Positions 1 to 8,858 are shown, counted from the stretch's first letter. The stretch is 64,000 nucleotides of DNA from Microbulbifer agarilyticus (GCF_019800665.1 NZ_JAHVKO010000001.1:248001-312000); one strand, 5' to 3'. The notes: generated by a model from the sequence alone, not told the origin. Program-made: numbers and translations.

Positions 1-1227
1 GCGATCGATCGCACCCCGGGTGCGCGACTTTTGGTGCTCACCTCCTGTACCTATGATGGTCTGCGGTACGATCTCAAGCCCATTATTGAGTATGCGCATG
101 CGGCCGGTCTTTTCGTACTGATTGACGAGGCCTGGTACGCCCATGGTCGCTTCCATCCGGAAATGCGTCCGACTGCACTGGAATGTGGTGCGGATTTCGT
201 CACTCAATCTACCCATAAAATGCTGTCAGCATTTTCTCAGGCCAGCATGATTCATGTGGGTGATTTTGGTTGGCGTGAGGGGGCCGATGATGCGGCATCT
301 TTTGATGCGGCAGGCTTCCGAGAAGACATCAACATGCATACATCCACCAGTCCACAGTACGGCATGATTGCGAGTTTGGATGTCGCGCGTAAGCAAATGA
401 GTATTGAGGGGTATAGCGTACTGGAGCGTACCCTGGGGTTTGCCGAAGAGATCCGGACGTTCGTGCGTGAAAGCACCGTATTCAGCAATTTGTCTGCACG
501 CGATCTGTGCGATGACTCACTTGGCGACGATGGCGTTCGTCTTGACCCTACCAAGGTGACGATCGATGTTGGTTGCGCGGGCTTGAACGCCCCTGACGCA
601 CAGGCTCAACTGTTTACCGAGTTTGGTATTCAGGTCGAGAAAAATACTCATAACACCCTATCTTTCCTGGTTACCATCGGTACCACAGAAAGCAAAGTGT
701 TGCGCTTAAAGCAGGCCCTGCGCAGTCTGTCTGAACAAGCTAGTAGCAGTGGCAAGCAAAAGACCAAAGTGGCTTCATCTGAGGAGACTGTCGGACAAAA
801 TCTCCCGGCATTGAGCGAGATTGTTGCTCTGCCCAGAGCTGCCTACTTTGCCCGCGGCGAAAAACGTACCTGGGTGGCCGGTGGCCGGGAATCCCTCATC
901 GGCAGCGTGGCTTGTGATGAAGTTGTTCCTTATCCACCAGGTATCCCATTGTTGGTACCTGGCCAGCGAATTACCGCGGAAATTCTCGATGCGATTGCTG
1001 CATTTACTTCAGATCGCACAGATCTTGAAATGCATGGACTTCGCACACTCAATGGCGAACCCGCCATCCGTGTCTTAACCGAGCAGGAAACAGAGCGCGC
1101 GCTTGTTGAATTTCAGGCGGTTGCAAAAAATGTCGACGGTGAATCCGAAAAGAGGTCCACCAAGCAAAAGCCTGCGCAGAAAGAAAAGGATACAGCGGTT
1201 TCTACCGGCACCAAGGAGATTGTATGA
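1..1227 (+). CDS. Orn/Lys/Arg-type amino acid decarboxylase, C-terminal part (cut by window edge)
   Basis: The reading frame is open from base 1, so the true start lies to the left and only about 408 C-terminal residues are visible. The visible part matches the fold-type I PLP-dependent Orn/Lys/Arg decarboxylase family: an LIDEAW segment carries the Asp that binds the PLP pyridine nitrogen, and STHK has its Lys codon at 217-219 as the Schiff-base lysine. A PPGIP motif near 940 marks the family's C-terminal domain. The last 30 residues are Lys/Glu-rich and look disordered. The reaction would be PLP-dependent decarboxylation of a basic amino acid to a polyamine or diamine, substrate unknown. 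The stop overlaps the next start by 4 bases (ATGA), so the two genes are probably translationally coupled. Confidence 0.85.
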   Translation, partial: AIDRTPGARLLVLTSCTYDGLRYDLKPIIEYAHAAGLFVLIDEAWYAHGRFHPEMRPTALECGADFVTQSTHKMLSAFSQASMIHVGDFGWREGADDAASFDAAGFREDINMHTSTSPQYGMIASLDVARKQMSIEGYSVLERTLGFAEEIRTFVRESTVFSNLSARDLCDDSLGDDGVRLDPTKVTIDVGCAGLNAPDAQAQLFTEFGIQVEKNTHNTLSFLVTIGTTESKVLRLKQALRSLSEQASSSGKQKTKVASSEETVGQNLPALSEIVALPRAAYFARGEKRTWVAGGRESLIGSVACDEVVPYPPGIPLLVPGQRITAEILDAIAAFTSDRTDLEMHGLRTLNGEPAIRVLTEQETERALVEFQAVAKNVDGESEKRSTKQKPAQKEKDTAVSTGTKEIV

Positions 1228-3065
1228 ACAGATTATGGAAACGTGCTGCGGCAATTATTGCGGTCGCCTGTTTGACAGCAGCCTGTCAAGATAAGCCGGT
1301 AGATACACAGCAGAACGACATCGAAGATAGTCAAGATACACCGCAATTTGTTTCGGTTGATGCCAGAAATATCAAGGTGGCAATGCGCTACTTCACCGAA
1401 GATAACCTGGTAGGCGAGCCGCTCGATGGTTATCAGGCAAATGTCTGTCTATTGGCTGCTGAGGCGGAGGCTGCACTGCAGAAAGTAGCGATTTCACTTG
1501 CCCGTGAGGGGCTCGGAATCGAAGTATTTGATTGTTACCGTCCGCAAAGCGCGGTGAATCATTTTGTGCGCTGGGCTGCGGCGCCTGAAGATCACTCGAC
1601 AAAGGCCGATTTTTATCCACGGGAAGAGAAGTCACAGATGTTCGAGCGCGGGTATATCGCCGAGCGTTCGGGCCATAGCCGTGGCTCAACGGTAGATTTG
1701 ACCCTTTACCGTCTCGATAGCGGGGAAGCTCTGGATATGGGCACCGGGTTTGACTTTATGGATGAACGCTCGGCGACCGAGTATCCACTGGGCGATGCCG
1801 AAGCTATGTCCAATCGCTTCAAGCTGCGCGACGCGATGACCGCCGAAGGGTTTGTTAATTATTCTCAGGAGTGGTGGCACTATACTTTCAAGCCGGAACC
1901 GTATCCGGACCGTTACTTTGACCTGCCGGTGGATCACTCAACCATTGGACACGCACAGTCGAAGTCATTGCGCACCGGTGCAGAGCAGTCGGAGCTGTAT
2001 TTACCGCTGGTGAAAGATCAGCGGGTTGGCCTGGTTGTAAACCAGACCTCGCGAGTCGGTGGAACCCATCTCATTGATTTCCTGCGTGACAAAAACGTCG
2101 GTATTGAGCGCATTTTCGCGCTTGAGCACGGTGTGCGTGGGGATGTGGAAAATGGTGGCAAGGTGGATGACGGTATCGACGGTCCCAGCGGCTTGCCGAT
2201 TGTCTCTCTGTATGGGGGCAAATATACGCCCAGCCCAGAAAGCCTGGTGGATTTAGACTGGCTCGTTTTCGATATTCAGGATGTGGGAGTTCGCTTCTAT
2301 ACCTATATCAGCTCGTTGCATTACCTGATGCAGGCGTGTGCGGATAACGGCGTTCCTCTATTAGTCATGGATCGACCCAACCCGAACGGTGACTATGTCG
2401 ATGGCCCGATTCTTGAGAAGGACTTCCAGAGTTTCGTGGGTATGCATCCGATTCCGCTTGTACACGGCATGACAGTTGGCGAGTTGGCGCAAATGATTAA
2501 TGGCGAGGGATGGCTGGAGGGTGAGAACCAGTGTGCGCTCACCGTAATTCCCGTCGCCGGTTATCGCAAAAGCATGGCATACGGATTGCCGGTAAAACCC
2601 TCTCCTAATCTTCCCAATGATCTTTCCATTCGCCTGTATCCATCTCTGGGATTGTTCGAAGGCACAACCGTGAGTGTGGGCCGTGGTACCGCATTTCCGT
2701 TTCAGGCCCTGGGACACCCTGCCGATCGCGAAGGGGATTTTTCGTTCACTCCGCAGCCGGTACCCGGTGCCAGTGAAAACCCGAAGCATAAGGGGCTGGA
2801 ACTGCATGGCGATGACCTGCGCTCCGCGGACCCGCAGAGCCGCTTTAGCCTGGAGCCCTTACTAAGCTGGTCGCAGCGCACCGGGGAGGTCCCGCAAGAC
2901 TTCTTTTCCCGGGCTGCATTTTTTGACAAGTTGGCAGGTACAGATGCGTTACGGAAAGCGATTATCGCAGGACAGGATGCAGACCAAATCCGTGCGTCGT
3001 GGCAGGAAAGGTTGATGGCGTTTCACACGCAGCGGCAGCCCTATCTACTGTATCCGGAGGATTGA
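1224..3065 (+). CDS. Lipoprotein fusing a VanX-type D-Ala-D-Ala dipeptidase to a NamZ/DUF1343 exo-muramidase
   Basis: The 613-residue protein starts with a lipoprotein signal peptide ending LTAAC, which makes Cys21 the lipidated residue. The +2 residue is Gln rather than Asp, so outer-membrane sorting is expected. Residues about 45-235 form an M15D (VanX/DdpX) dipeptidase domain: SGHSRGSTVD supplies the zinc ligands His151 and Asp158, and EWWH supplies Glu216 and His219. Residues about 255-613 form a DUF1343 domain, the GH171 exo-N-acetylmuramidase family of Bacillus NamZ, with ALEHGVRGD near 299-307 and FDIQDVGVRFYTY near 349-361. Known family roles are cleavage of D-Ala-D-Ala and release of MurNAc from non-reducing ends of wall fragments. 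The fusion suggests both act on the same fragments at the cell surface. It is coupled to the genes on both sides; nagX begins 3 bases after it. Confidence 0.88.
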   Translation: MNRLWKRAAAIIAVACLTAACQDKPVDTQQNDIEDSQDTPQFVSVDARNIKVAMRYFTEDNLVGEPLDGYQANVCLLAAEAEAALQKVAISLAREGLGIEVFDCYRPQSAVNHFVRWAAAPEDHSTKADFYPREEKSQMFERGYIAERSGHSRGSTVDLTLYRLDSGEALDMGTGFDFMDERSATEYPLGDAEAMSNRFKLRDAMTAEGFVNYSQEWWHYTFKPEPYPDRYFDLPVDHSTIGHAQSKSLRTGAEQSELYLPLVKDQRVGLVVNQTSRVGGTHLIDFLRDKNVGIERIFALEHGVRGDVENGGKVDDGIDGPSGLPIVSLYGGKYTPSPESLVDLDWLVFDIQDVGVRFYTYISSLHYLMQACADNGVPLLVMDRPNPNGDYVDGPILEKDFQSFVGMHPIPLVHGMTVGELAQMINGEGWLEGENQCALTVIPVAGYRKSMAYGLPVKPSPNLPNDLSIRLYPSLGLFEGTTVSVGRGTAFPFQALGHPADREGDFSFTPQPVPGASENPKHKGLELHGDDLRSADPQSRFSLEPLLSWSQRTGEVPQDFFSRAAFFDKLAGTDALRKAIIAGQDADQIRASWQERLMAFHTQRQPYLLYPED

Positions 3066-3068
3066 GCA

Positions 3069-4256
3069 ATGGGGCAGCATCTCAACAAAATTCTTGCGCA
3101 GGTACCCCATGGTCGCTTGATGTCGGTGGATCTGCTACGCGGTATCGCTATTGCCGCCATGGTTTTGGTAAATAACCCGGGAAGCTGGTCATTTGTGTAC
3201 GCCCCTATGGCGCATGCGCAGTGGCATGGCTGGACACCAACGGACGTCATCTTTCCGCTATTCCTGTTTGTGGTGGGCGTGTCCATGGTGCTGTCTACCG
3301 GTAAGAATGGAAGCTTTCCAGCGGTGGGCTGGGCGCAGTGGAGTAGGGCGCTCAAGCTCTTCGCGCTCGGACTTTTCCTCGCTATCTTTTTCTACAATTT
3401 TCGCGATACATCGTATAACTGGATAGAAGACCGCCTGGAAGGCATTCGCTGGATGGGTGTGCTGCAGCGGATCGCCCTGGTTTACATTTTTTGTTGCTAT
3501 CTGGTGCGCTGGTTGCCTACGAAGGGGCTGCTGATCGCCGCTATCGTATGCAGTGTGGTGCCATGGGCGCTGATGTTGATGGTGCCCTATGAGAGTGCCA
3601 GTGGTGAGACTTTCCAAGGGCAGCTGGCTTTCGGAAATCACTTCGCGGCCTGGCTGGACCAGTGGCTGCTGGGAAGCGCGCATGTGTACTACCGTGATGC
3701 ACAACCTTTTGCTTTTGACCCGGAAGGAGTGCTGACTACGTTTTCTGCGGCTTCCACATGCCTACTCGGGGTGCTGGCTGCGTTGGCATGGAAGTCGGCA
3801 GGTAGTGGCCGCGATGCGCAGATCGGCTTGTGTCGTAATTGGTTGGTTGCAGGAATGCTTATGGTGCTGGTGGGGCAGCTGTTACATCCTATCGTTCCCA
3901 TCAACAAGGCATTGTGGTCCCCCAGCTTTGTGCTGGTAACCGCGGGTGTGTCGATGCTGTTAATGGCCGGGCTCTATTATTTGGTAGACATTCGTGAGCG
4001 TCGCCGTGAATTAGCCCCACTGTTGGTGTTTGGTGTCAATGCGATTGCGCTGTTTATGCTGGCTGGCGTTGTCGGAAGGATTCTGATCATGATTCCGGTG
4101 GGAGATGGTACCTTGAAAGGCTGGTTATTTGGTTCGGTGTTCCAGCCCATTTTTGGTAGTTACGGTGGTTCACTGGCATTCGCAATCAGCTGTCTGATCG
4201 CGTTTTACTGGGTTATGTGGGAAATGTATCGCCGTCGAATCATCTGGAAGGTTTAA
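3069..4256 (+). CDS. nagX: NagX/DUF5009 family inner-membrane acyltransferase
   Basis: This 395-residue protein has about ten hydrophobic segments and belongs to the family of human heparan-alpha-glucosaminide N-acetyltransferase (HGSNAT), called NagX in bacterial GlcNAc loci. The N-terminus shows the family pattern RLMSVDLLRG, then VNNPGSW and HAQWHGW at residues 49-55, followed by TPTDVIFPLFLFVVG. HGSNAT acetylates glucosamine across a membrane using acetyl-CoA; the bacterial substrate is not established. In this setting an amino sugar from wall fragments is a reasonable guess. The start at 3069 has a GGAGGA ribosome site about 7 bases upstream. The gene lies between the muramidase lipoprotein and glcD. 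Confidence 0.85.
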   Translation: MGQHLNKILAQVPHGRLMSVDLLRGIAIAAMVLVNNPGSWSFVYAPMAHAQWHGWTPTDVIFPLFLFVVGVSMVLSTGKNGSFPAVGWAQWSRALKLFALGLFLAIFFYNFRDTSYNWIEDRLEGIRWMGVLQRIALVYIFCCYLVRWLPTKGLLIAAIVCSVVPWALMLMVPYESASGETFQGQLAFGNHFAAWLDQWLLGSAHVYYRDAQPFAFDPEGVLTTFSAASTCLLGVLAALAWKSAGSGRDAQIGLCRNWLVAGMLMVLVGQLLHPIVPINKALWSPSFVLVTAGVSMLLMAGLYYLVDIRERRRELAPLLVFGVNAIALFMLAGVVGRILIMIPVGDGTLKGWLFGSVFQPIFGSYGGSLAFAISCLIAFYWVMWEMYRRRIIWKV

Positions 4257-4270
4257 TTGCAGAGGAAACT

Positions 4271-5734
4271 GTGAGCCATATTGACTCCGTTCGTACAGCT
4301 GATGAGCAGGCCTTTATCGCCGCACTGAGAAAGGTATTTCCTGGTGAGCGCCTGTTCGTGAATCGTGAGAATCTCGCGCCCTATGAATGTGATGCCTTGC
4401 CGGTGTATACCACTCAGGCACTTGCTGTGGCGTTGGCGGAATCCGAACAGGATGTAGTGGAAGCTCTGCAGCTTTGTAAAAAATTTGGAATTCCTGTCGT
4501 TTCCCGTGGCGCCGGTACCGGTCTATCGGCAGGCGCCAAGCCGATAGCGGGAGGCCTGCTACTGGTGACGGCACCGATGAAGCAGATTCTGGAAGTAGAT
4601 CAGGTTGCGATGACAGCAAGGGTGCAACCAGGAGCGATTAACCAACAGCTTTCCATCGCATCCGCACCCCACGGGCTCTACTACGCACCGGACCCGTCCT
4701 CTCAAATCGCCTGCTCGATTGGCGGGAATGTGGCAGAGAATGCGGGCGGAGTACACTGTTTGAAGTACGGCGTTACGGTGCAGAACGTGCTTTCGTTACG
4801 GCTGGTGTCCGCTGCCGAGGAAAATTTCGGCGAAGTCATTACGTTGGGGAGCAATTGTCTCAGCCAACCAGGTTTCGATTTGTTGGCGCTTGTGCATGGC
4901 AGTGAAGGTGGCCTGGGTATTATTACCGAAGTGACGGTCAAGCTCACACCGGTACCTGAGCAAACCCGAACACTGATGGCGGACTTCGGCAGTGTTCGAC
5001 AGGCGGCAGATGCGGTATCTGCAATTGTGCGTGCAGGTGTTATCCCTGCTGCGCTGGAAATGATGGACAAGCTCGCCATCTCGGCCACTGAAGCGTTTTG
5101 CAAAGCAGGGTACAACCTGGATGCCGCAGGTATCTTGCTGATCGACCTCGACGGTCATCCTCTTGAGGTCGAGGCGGAGCTGTCCATTGTCGAAAGGGTG
5201 CTCGCAGAGTCCGGTGCAATCGCTGTGCATCTTGCTTCCGACGATGAACAACGCGCGCGTTGGTGGAAGGGGCGCAAAAGTGCTTTTCCCGCTATTGGCC
5301 GTTTAACACCGGATTATTATTGTATTGATGGGACTGTCCCTCGACATCGGATCGGTGACGTGCTGGAGGCCTCCGAGCGCTTTGCAGAAAAATATGCGCT
5401 ACGTGTTGCTAATGTATTTCATGCAGGGGATGGCAACCTCCATCCCATTATTATGTTCGATGGGCGTGAACCTGATGCACTAGAACGCACCGAAAAGCTC
5501 GCGGCGGATATTCTGGAATACTGCATTGAGGTCGGAGGCACAATCACTGGCGAGCATGGTGTGGGTGTCGAGAAGATCAATCAGATGGCGGTGCAATTCA
5601 GTGATGCCGAGCTTGCCCAGTTCCGTGCTATCAAATCAGCACTTGATCCTCACAACCTGTTGAATCCAGATAAGCAAATTCCCACTTTGGCACGCTGCCA
5701 AGAGTACCGTGCGCTGAGGAGTTGTTGTGGCTGA
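4271..5734 (+). CDS. glcD: FAD-binding subunit of glycolate/D-lactate oxidase (GlcD)
   Basis: This is a 487-residue FAD-linked 2-hydroxyacid oxidase subunit. The GTG at 4271 is chosen because AGAGGA lies 5 bases upstream and the product then has the usual GlcD length. The PCMH-type FAD domain covers residues about 45-225, with SRGAGTGLSAGA and a GGNVAENAGG flavin-binding motif. The C-terminal FAD oxidase domain carries NVFHAGDGNLHP and the GEHGVGVEK signature. GlcDEF oxidises glycolate to glyoxylate, and the E. coli enzyme also accepts D-lactate. No malate synthase, glyoxylate gene or GlcC regulator is present here, whereas murQ, which produces D-lactate, is 3 kb away. D-lactate is therefore the favoured substrate by inference. 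Confidence 0.9.
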   Translation: MSHIDSVRTADEQAFIAALRKVFPGERLFVNRENLAPYECDALPVYTTQALAVALAESEQDVVEALQLCKKFGIPVVSRGAGTGLSAGAKPIAGGLLLVTAPMKQILEVDQVAMTARVQPGAINQQLSIASAPHGLYYAPDPSSQIACSIGGNVAENAGGVHCLKYGVTVQNVLSLRLVSAAEENFGEVITLGSNCLSQPGFDLLALVHGSEGGLGIITEVTVKLTPVPEQTRTLMADFGSVRQAADAVSAIVRAGVIPAALEMMDKLAISATEAFCKAGYNLDAAGILLIDLDGHPLEVEAELSIVERVLAESGAIAVHLASDDEQRARWWKGRKSAFPAIGRLTPDYYCIDGTVPRHRIGDVLEASERFAEKYALRVANVFHAGDGNLHPIIMFDGREPDALERTEKLAADILEYCIEVGGTITGEHGVGVEKINQMAVQFSDAELAQFRAIKSALDPHNLLNPDKQIPTLARCQEYRALRSCCG

Positions 5735-6803
5735 TGTTACTTCTCATACGGTGGCGTGTGATATTTCTGATGCTATCGCTACACAGGTCGCTGCCGCTTA
5801 CCGAGGTGAGGGCGATGTAGCATCCATATGTCTTGGCGGGAGTGGCTCTCGCGCGGCATTTGGATTGGGCGATCAAGCGACCCTGTCTCTCTCTGGGCAC
5901 ACCGGGGTCGAGGATTACCAGCCCGATGAGCTGACCCTGCGGGCACGTACGGGAACCCCAATCGCTGAAATTGAGGCGTTACTGAACGCAAACAACCAGT
6001 GGTTTGCCGCGGAGATTCCCAGCCCTTCTTCGTCTAGTACCTTGGGCGGTGCGATTGCCTGCGGCTGGGATGGACCGGGCCGGGCTTTTGGTAGTGCACT
6101 GCGAGATATTGTATTGGGTTGCCAGCTGGTGAATGGCCGCGGTGAAATTGTGCGGTTTGGCGGTCAGGTCATGAAGAACGTAGCTGGATTTGATCTTGCG
6201 CGCTTACAAGTCGGCGCTCTTGGCACACTGGGCGCAATGTTGGATGTCACCCTGCGTTTGCAGCCGCAACCGGAGTGCACCAAGTCCGTTGCGTTTGATG
6301 TTGCTCCGGAAGGGTTGGATGCATGGTGGCAGCGCACACGCTCACTCCGGCCGCTATTGTCGGGAAGCTGTTATTTCGAAGGCCGCCTGCATTTGCGGTT
6401 CAGTGGACGCGAGCTCGCAGTTAGCGACGTATTGCAGCAGCTTGGTGGGGAAGTGAGCCCGCTGGATTGGCGCGCACTTATGGATCTTAACTCAGCATTT
6501 TTCCACGGTGAGCGACTGGCCTGTGCTTATTTACCCCGCTATTCCTCGTTACCACTGAACTCGGGGAAGGCGCTGGTCGAATGGGAGGGCGCGCGTGTCT
6601 GGGTGCGAGATGGTGATCATCTTGCCCTGGCGCGTGACGTTGCCGCACTCGGAGGGTTTGTGAGAGTGATGCGTGGCCCAGCGGTAAGCTTGCAGGGTGT
6701 TACGTCAGCTTGGCATCGCGCTCTGAAGTCGGCATTGGACCCGAAGGGAGTGTTTAATCCGGTTCATTTCGATCGATGTTTCACTGGCGAGGGGTTTGCA
6801 TAG
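5727..6803 (+). CDS. glcE: FAD-binding subunit of glycolate/D-lactate oxidase (GlcE)
   Basis: The 358-residue GlcE subunit contains a PCMH FAD-binding domain (residues about 20-200) with SPSSSSTLGGAIACGWDGPGR and the strongly conserved GQVMKNVAGFDLARL segment of the family. The C-terminal half is shorter than in GlcD, as is normal. The GTG start overlaps the end of glcD by 8 bases, and its TAG stop shares one base with the glcF start, so the three subunits are translationally coupled and expected at fixed stoichiometry. It forms a membrane-associated complex with GlcD and GlcF that feeds electrons to the quinone pool. Confidence 0.9.
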   Translation: MADVTSHTVACDISDAIATQVAAAYRGEGDVASICLGGSGSRAAFGLGDQATLSLSGHTGVEDYQPDELTLRARTGTPIAEIEALLNANNQWFAAEIPSPSSSSTLGGAIACGWDGPGRAFGSALRDIVLGCQLVNGRGEIVRFGGQVMKNVAGFDLARLQVGALGTLGAMLDVTLRLQPQPECTKSVAFDVAPEGLDAWWQRTRSLRPLLSGSCYFEGRLHLRFSGRELAVSDVLQQLGGEVSPLDWRALMDLNSAFFHGERLACAYLPRYSSLPLNSGKALVEWEGARVWVRDGDHLALARDVAALGGFVRVMRGPAVSLQGVTSAWHRALKSALDPKGVFNPVHFDRCFTGEGFA

Positions 6804-8083
6804 TGCAGGTCAATCTAATCGATGGATTGTTAGAGGAAGGCGAAAAGCAGCGAGCAGAGCAGGTACTGAACGCCTGTGTGCACTGTGGTTTTTGCACTGC
6901 TACCTGCCCGACGTATCTCCAGCAAAGGAATGAGCTGGATAGCCCGCGTGGGCGTATATACCTCGTCAAGGAGATGCTTGAACGCGGTGAAGCGACGAAG
7001 GCCACACGCGAGCATCTGGATCGATGCCTGACCTGCTTGAGCTGCGAAACTACTTGCCCCTCTGGGGTGGAGTATCACAAGCTGGTGGCGATCGGGCGTC
7101 ACACCATTGAGCGCCTGGCACCCCGCGGAAAGCTCGACATCCTTGTGCGCTGGGGTTTACGTAAACTCATGGTAACGCGGGGGCTGTTTGCTAGCTTATT
7201 GGGCGTAGGGCGACTCTTTTCCGGGCTTCTACCTGCAAAAATGCGCAGAGTGTATTTCCCCGAGGGGCAGCGGCTCGACGTCAAGCCAGACTTGGAATCG
7301 GTGGCTGCCCCGGGTAATCCACTTCAGAAGGGTACCGTATTGATTGTACGTGGCTGTGTGCAACCAGCACTGCGGCCACAAACGGACCTGGCGTTGTCAA
7401 AAATCTTGGCGCACTGTGGTGTGCCCATCGCAGAAAGCACTTTTGCCAGCTGTTGCGGTGCTGCGAGTTTCCACACCAGCGGTGAAGAAGAGGCGAGGAG
7501 ACTGGCGCGGACCAATATTGACGGCTGGTGGAGGCTGAATCAGGGTTCTGATGGCCCGGTATTACGTGCGATTATCTCAACAGCATCGGGCTGTGGCGTG
7601 CATCTGAAAGATTATCCGCACTTGCTGCAGGACGATGCGGAATACAGGGACAAAGCAATCCAATTGGCCAGTCTGGTTAAGGATCCTGTTGAGTTGCTGG
7701 AAGAGGTATTTTCGGAGACTGCCCCGGTGCTTTCTTCTGCTGCCCTCGAGCAGCGATTGGCCTTTCACTGTCCGTGTACGCTGCAGCATGGGCAGGGACT
7801 TAACCAGCATGTGGAGCGATTGCTGGGCGGTTTGGGCATTACGCTGCCTACAATTGCGGACAGCCATTTGTGCTGCGGCTCGGCGGGTACCTATTCGATA
7901 TTACAACCGTTGATGTCCGAGCGTTTGCGAGAGCAGAAGTTGGCGCATTTGCTGGCTACGGATCCCGATACGGTCATTACTGCAAATATCGGTTGTCAAT
8001 TGTACTTACAGGGGGGCACCGAAAAGCCCGTGCGTCACTGGTTAGAAATTGTCGCGGATGCATTGCCTGTACCAAAAATGTGA
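6803..8083 (+). CDS. glcF: Iron-sulfur subunit of glycolate/D-lactate oxidase (GlcF)
   Basis: This is a 426-residue iron-sulfur subunit. GTG at 6803 is preferred over an upstream ATG at 6776 because GAGGGG lies 8 bases before it and the product then begins MQVNLIDG, like other GlcF proteins. Two 4Fe-4S ferredoxin motifs are visible near the N-terminus, CVHCGFCTATCP and CLTCLSCETTCP. Two cysteine-rich CCG domains follow, with SCCGAASFH and HLCCGSAGTYS. It passes electrons from the flavin subunits to the respiratory chain. Its position directly behind glcDE and before a secreted peptidase keeps it within the cell-wall catabolism cluster. Confidence 0.9.
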   Translation: MQVNLIDGLLEEGEKQRAEQVLNACVHCGFCTATCPTYLQQRNELDSPRGRIYLVKEMLERGEATKATREHLDRCLTCLSCETTCPSGVEYHKLVAIGRHTIERLAPRGKLDILVRWGLRKLMVTRGLFASLLGVGRLFSGLLPAKMRRVYFPEGQRLDVKPDLESVAAPGNPLQKGTVLIVRGCVQPALRPQTDLALSKILAHCGVPIAESTFASCCGAASFHTSGEEEARRLARTNIDGWWRLNQGSDGPVLRAIISTASGCGVHLKDYPHLLQDDAEYRDKAIQLASLVKDPVELLEEVFSETAPVLSSAALEQRLAFHCPCTLQHGQGLNQHVERLLGGLGITLPTIADSHLCCGSAGTYSILQPLMSERLREQKLAHLLATDPDTVITANIGCQLYLQGGTEKPVRHWLEIVADALPVPKM

Positions 8084-8123
8084 AGAACATCCGTGAAGCG
8101 CGCAGGCTGTAAGTGAGGTTGCT

Positions 8124-8771
8124 ATGTCGATGAAAGAATTTTTGCTGTTGTCTGGACTGCTACTGAGCGCACAAGTTTTTGCTGCGTGCCCAGATGCAAC
8201 GAAACATCCAGAGTTGCAACAGGAATGTCGTGGCGCCCCCCAGCAATCCGAAATCCCATACTGGAGCCAGCTCGACAACGAAAACGAGCCTCTGCGGACC
8301 TGTTCAATCACCTCCCTGGCGATGATCACCGATTATTTTGGGATAACCAGTCCGCAAAAATTGGGAATACGTACCCCGGACTATCTTCACCAGTACTATG
8401 GTGGTGTTCTGCAAACGGTACCCGCATTAAAGAGCGGTTTTAACCAGTTAGCGGAAGAAATGGGTAGCCCGATCCGCAACCATGGTCGGGAGAATGGCAC
8501 CATTGATGAATTACGCAGCCTGGCGTCCAAGGGGATTCCCACGATCATTCATGGCTGGTTTACGCCATCAGGGCATATCATTGTGGTAACCGGTTTTGAT
8601 GGCCATTATTACACCGCCAATGACCCATTCGGACGTTGGGATCTTGAAAAGTGGGGCAGCTACGATTCGGAGGTTTCCGGGGAGGGCGTGCGCTACCCGA
8701 GGGAAGCATTTGAGCATGCCATCAATGACAATGGTACCGGTGATGATTTGTGGCTGCATATCTTTAAGTAA
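8124..8771 (+). CDS. Secreted C39-like (papain-fold) cysteine peptidase
   Basis: This 215-residue protein begins with a hydrophobic signal peptide, probably cleaved around residue 20-21 (VFA-A). A Cys22 follows, but Phe at -3 makes a lipobox unlikely. The mature part resembles the peptidase_C39_2 family: TCSITSLAMITDYFG holds the candidate nucleophile Cys60, GHIIVVTGF holds His151, and ANDPFG holds an Asn/Asp at 166-167 as the third active-site residue. ABC-exporter C39 domains remove bacteriocin leaders, but stand-alone secreted members have unknown targets. A peptide of the cell wall is plausible from the neighbours. It is the last gene of the plus-strand cluster and ends before a bidirectional terminator. 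Confidence 0.75.
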   Translation: MSMKEFLLLSGLLLSAQVFAACPDATKHPELQQECRGAPQQSEIPYWSQLDNENEPLRTCSITSLAMITDYFGITSPQKLGIRTPDYLHQYYGGVLQTVPALKSGFNQLAEEMGSPIRNHGRENGTIDELRSLASKGIPTIIHGWFTPSGHIIVVTGFDGHYYTANDPFGRWDLEKWGSYDSEVSGEGVRYPREAFEHAINDNGTGDDLWLHIFK

Positions 8772-8829
8772 GTCGCCTTCGTGGGAAACACCACTGCGAT
8801 AAAAGCGTCGAATGTATTGTCGAGAAAAT

Positions 8830-8858
8830 AAAAAACCGGGGATTTGCCCCGGTTTTTT
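8830..8858. terminator. Bidirectional intrinsic terminator between the two convergent operons
   Basis: A 12-bp perfect inverted repeat (arms 8830-8841 and 8847-8858) has a CCGGGG/CCCCGG core flanked by A6 and T6, with a 5-base loop. It can terminate the plus-strand cluster after the C39-like gene and the minus-strand murQ operon. Confidence 0.9.

Noticed and set aside
4217..4270. Upstream ATG for glcD
   Set aside because: It lies within the end of nagX without a ribosome site; GTG 4271 has AGAGGA in the right place and gives the normal length.
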